Below, piece after piece: positions 61,513 through 64,000 of a DNA stretch of 64,000 nucleotides; positions within the stretch are counted from its first letter, which is position 1; each line of letters starts with the position of its first letter. The stretch lies in NCBI RefSeq assembly GCF_030285625.1, contig NZ_CP127294.1, positions 8,588,001 through 8,652,000 on the forward strand. Reading direction: 5' to 3'. The notes under the pieces were generated by a model. The model was given only the letters and a program-made list of their open reading frames with translations, was not told where the DNA came from and did no database searches. The position numbers and the translations under genes are program-made. The stretch is from Amycolatopsis sp. 2-15 (GTDB taxonomy: Bacteria > Actinomycetota > Actinomycetes > Mycobacteriales > Pseudonocardiaceae).

Positions 61513-63381
61513 TCACGCGACGGCCGTCGGCTCCTCGTCGAACTGCGTGTGGTGCAGGTCGGCGTAGCGGCCGCCGAGGGCGAGCAGCTGTTCGTGCGTG
61601 CCGCGCTCGACGATGCGGCCGTCTTCGACGACCAGGATCAGGTCGGCGGCGCGGACGGTCGAGAGCCGGTGCGCGATCACCAGCGCCGTGCGGCCTTCGA
61701 GGGCACCGGTGAGGGCCTCGCCGACCGCGGCCTCCGATTCGGAGTCCAGGTGCGCCGTGGCCTCGTCCAGGACCACGACCTTCGGCTGTGCCAGCAGGAG
61801 CCGCGCGATGGTGAGGCGCTGGCGTTCGCCACCGGAGAGGCGGTAGCCGCGTTCGCCGACGGTGGTGTCGAGTCCGTCGGGCAGCGAGTGCACCAGGTGG
61901 CCCAGTCGGGCCTGTTCCAGCGCGGCCCAGATCTCGTCGTCGGTCACGCCCGGGCGGGCGTAGGACAGGTTGGCTCGGATGGTGTCGTGGAACAGGTGCC
62001 CGTCCTGCGTCACCACGCCCACGGTGGCGCGCAGCGTCGCGAAGTCCAGGTCCCGGACGTCCACATCGGACAGCCGGACCGCACCGCCGTCCACGTCGTA
62101 GAGGCGTGGCAGCAGCGAGGCGATGGTCGACTTGCCGGCACCCGAGGAGCCGACCAGCGCCACCATCTGGCCCGGTTCGGCGCGGAAGCTGATGCCGTGC
62201 AGCACCTCTTCGCCGCCACGGCTGTCCAAAGTGGCCACGTCTTCCAGTGACGCCAGCGAGAACCGGTCGGCCGCCGGGTACCCGAAGCGCACGTCCTCGA
62301 ACTCCACGGCCACGCCGCCCGCGGGCAACGCCTTCGGCTTCTCCGGTTCCTTGATCATCGGGTCGAGGTCGAGCACTTCGAAGACCCGCTCGAACGACAC
62401 CAGTGCGGTCATCACGTCCACGCGGACGTTGGCCAGCGCCGTGAGCGGCGCGTAGAGGCGGGTCAGCAGCAGGGCCAGCGCCACCACGGTGCCGGGCGCG
62501 ATCTGGCCGGTGAAGGCGAGGTAGCCGCCGAGACCGTAGACCAGCGCCTGCGCGAGCGCCGACACGAGCGTGAGGCTGGTCATGAACCAGCGCGTGAGCA
62601 TCGCCGTGCGCACGCCGATGTCCCGCACGCGCCCGGCGCGGTCGCTGAACTCCCCGACCTCCTGGCGCGGGCGGCCGAACAGCTTCACGAGCGTGGCGCC
62701 CGGCGCCGAGAACCGCTCGGTCATCTGCGTGGTCATGCCGGCGTTGAGCTGCGCCGACTCGCGCTGCAGCCCGGCCATCCGGCGGCCCAGCCGGCGTGCC
62801 GGCAGCACGAAGATCGGCAGGAGGACCAGCGCGAAAACCGTGACCTGCCACGACAGCGTCACCATCACCGCGAGCGAGAGCACGAGCTGGATCACGTTGG
62901 TGACCAGGCCCGAGAGTGTCGCGGTGAACGTGCGCTGCGCGCCGATCACGTCGTTGTTGAGCCGGCTGACCAGGGCGCCGGTGCGGGTGCGCGTGAAGAA
63001 CGCGATGGGCAGCTTCTGCACGTGCGCGAACACAGCGACGCGCAGGTCCAGGATGATCCCCTCGCCGATGCGCGCCGACTGCCACCGCTCCGCCAGCCCC
63101 AGCCCGGCGTCGAGGATGGCGAGCACCGCGATCACCACGGCGAGCCAGATGATCAACGGCAGGTCTTGGTGGCCGACGACCGCGTCGACGACCTTGCCCG
63201 CCAGCACGGGCGTGGTCACCGCGAGCACCGCGGAGACCACCGTGAGCACGAGGAACACGAGCAGCCGTGACCAGTGCGGACGAGCGAACCGCGCGACCCG
63301 TTTCACGGTTCCGCGCGTGAGCGCCCTTGGCGTGTCGGCCCCCCGCATCACGGAACCGAGCAACGCCCACGAGTTGTCCAT
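61513..63381 (-). CDS. ABC exporter, membrane domain fused to ATPase (MsbA/LmrA-like half transporter)
   Basis: A 622-residue half-transporter. Six transmembrane helices occupy roughly residues 38-330, then an ATPase domain with Walker A GSSGAGKST, Q-loop VTQDGHLFHDTIRANL, signature LSGGERQRL and Walker B VVVLDEATAHLD, plus H-loop IAHRLST. It works as a homodimer to export lipids or drugs. It lies downstream of a MarR-family gene on the same strand (116 bases between), which is the usual arrangement for a MarR-controlled drug exporter. ATG 63381 follows GAAAGG. Confidence 0.94.
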   Translation of the reverse strand: MDNSWALLGSVMRGADTPRALTRGTVKRVARFARPHWSRLLVFLVLTVVSAVLAVTTPVLAGKVVDAVVGHQDLPLIIWLAVVIAVLAILDAGLGLAERWQSARIGEGIILDLRVAVFAHVQKLPIAFFTRTRTGALVSRLNNDVIGAQRTFTATLSGLVTNVIQLVLSLAVMVTLSWQVTVFALVLLPIFVLPARRLGRRMAGLQRESAQLNAGMTTQMTERFSAPGATLVKLFGRPRQEVGEFSDRAGRVRDIGVRTAMLTRWFMTSLTLVSALAQALVYGLGGYLAFTGQIAPGTVVALALLLTRLYAPLTALANVRVDVMTALVSFERVFEVLDLDPMIKEPEKPKALPAGGVAVEFEDVRFGYPAADRFSLASLEDVATLDSRGGEEVLHGISFRAEPGQMVALVGSSGAGKSTIASLLPRLYDVDGGAVRLSDVDVRDLDFATLRATVGVVTQDGHLFHDTIRANLSYARPGVTDDEIWAALEQARLGHLVHSLPDGLDTTVGERGYRLSGGERQRLTIARLLLAQPKVVVLDEATAHLDSESEAAVGEALTGALEGRTALVIAHRLSTVRAADLILVVEDGRIVERGTHEQLLALGGRYADLHHTQFDEEPTAVA

Positions 63382-63497
63382 GTGGAGCCTTTCCCCCGAT
63401 CGACAAAACTTCTACATTACTTGAGCTTTTTTCCCGAGATGCCCAGCACAACGCCGGTTCGTCCCGAGTTCTTCCCCGTACCGTCCACCCGTGGCGT

Positions 63498-63938
63498 TCA
63501 CCGTTGGTGAACAACCGCCCACAGCGCCTCGCGCAACCCGTCGGCCTCGCGCCCGCCCAGTGGGCCCAGCAGCCGCCGTTCCGCCTCCTCCGACGCCTCG
63601 GTGGCCGCCGTCAGCACCCGCAGCCCTTCCTCCGTCGGCGTCACGATCCGGCGGCGGCGATCAGCGGGGTCGACCTGGCGCCGGACGAGCGCCTTGTCCT
63701 CCAGCTCGTCGACGAGCTGCACCATGGTCGTCCGGTCCACGCCGAGCCGTGCGGCCGCCTCCTGCTGCGACTGCGGCTCACCGTCGGCCAGCAGCGCGAG
63801 CACGGCGACCTGCCGCCCGGTCACCCCGTGGGGCGCCAGCAGCGGCTCCTGCAGCTCGGCCAGCCGCAGCTGCGCGTGCTTGAGCAGATAACCGAGCCGG
63901 CGGGTCACGACGGCCGGGGTTTCGGGGGCACTCGACAT
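63498..63938 (-). CDS. MarR-family transcriptional regulator
   Basis: A 146-residue MarR protein with winged helix LGYLLKHAQLRLAELQEPLLAPHGVTGRQVAVLALLADGEPQSQQEAAARLGVDRTTMVQLVDELEDKALVRRQVDPADRRRRIVTPTEEG. It likely represses itself and the ABC exporter gene downstream. ATG 63938 is used; an ATG three codons earlier is possible. A palindrome upstream is a candidate operator. Confidence 0.93.
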   Translation of the reverse strand: MSSAPETPAVVTRRLGYLLKHAQLRLAELQEPLLAPHGVTGRQVAVLALLADGEPQSQQEAAARLGVDRTTMVQLVDELEDKALVRRQVDPADRRRRIVTPTEEGLRVLTAATEASEEAERRLLGPLGGREADGLREALWAVVHQR

Positions 63939-63959
63939 GAGCTGCATCCTAGCTCTACG

Positions 63960-63970
63960 CTGATAATCAG
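63960..63970. promoter_or_regulatory. Operator-like palindrome upstream of the MarR gene
   Basis: CTGAT-A-ATCAG is a perfect palindrome 22 bases before the MarR start, with a further CTGAT nearby at 63975. AT-rich sequence of this kind is typical for a MarR site overlapping the promoter. Confidence 0.5.
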
Positions 63971-64000
63971 TAGTGCTGATGATTTTTCGCCCTGACGATC

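Overview
The window is high-GC DNA (roughly 70 percent GC, strong G/C bias at third codon positions, many GTG and a few TTG starts) from a filamentous actinomycete. The gene content (a DinB/MDMPI-type TIGR03084 protein, WYL regulator, GlnR-boxed amtB-glnK, a DasR-type site before a chitinase, LytR-CpsA-Psr protein) fits the Pseudonocardiales, for example an Amycolatopsis-like genus; this assignment is inference. No tRNA, rRNA, prophage or CRISPR array was seen.

Region 1 (1-16.2 kb) is a catabolic island with two uptake systems. A minus-strand operon (solute-binding protein, Gfo/Idh/MocA dehydrogenase, SDR, PuuE-like deacetylase, sugar-isomerase-like TIM barrel running off the left edge) is divergent from two Dpp/Opp permeases and a fused double ATPase. 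A second minus-strand operon (FCD-type GntR regulator, polar amino-acid ABC transporter, NAD-dependent epimerase, SDR, cyclic amidohydrolase) follows. The parts suggest import and oxidation of a polyhydroxylated or amide/imide-containing compound, but the substrate is unknown.

Region 2 (16.2-31.9 kb) is mixed: a 163-bp MITE-like insertion at the glnK stop codon; amtB-glnK with a GlnR box; a divergent HD-domain/M24 pair sharing an operator-like motif; an RclA-like disulfide oxidoreductase, YeiH-type membrane protein and UTRA-GntR regulator whose promoters share four copies of one palindrome at identical 24-bp spacing; TetR and WYL regulators; a yeast-type cytosine deaminase; a degenerate GGDEF membrane protein; a MINPP-like phytase; a GH18 chitinase with a DasR-like site; and a tandem MarR protein.

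Region 3 (31.9-43.4 kb) is a tight, overlapping operon encoding a biotin-dependent acyl-CoA carboxylase, two acyl-CoA dehydrogenases, an AtuA (DUF1446) protein, an SDR, a TIGR03084 protein and a TetR regulator, divergent from an enoyl-CoA hydratase and an acetoacetate-decarboxylase-like protein. The set resembles the acyclic-terpene/leucine-type (Atu/Liu) pathways of branched acyl-CoA degradation.

Region 4 (43.4-64 kb) holds nrdA-nrdB, where NrdB has the class Ic (Chlamydia-type Mn/Fe) signature of Phe in place of the radical Tyr; a cobalamin riboswitch before metE; a decayed GMC oxidoreductase; a P450; a PAS-GGDEF-EAL protein with degenerate motifs; a BCP peroxiredoxin; a GNAT acetyltransferase; an LCP cell-wall ligase; a cyclopropane-fatty-acid-synthase-like methyltransferase; an alpha/beta hydrolase; a SIS protein; a beta-lactamase-fold hydrolase; an ABC exporter; and a MarR regulator.
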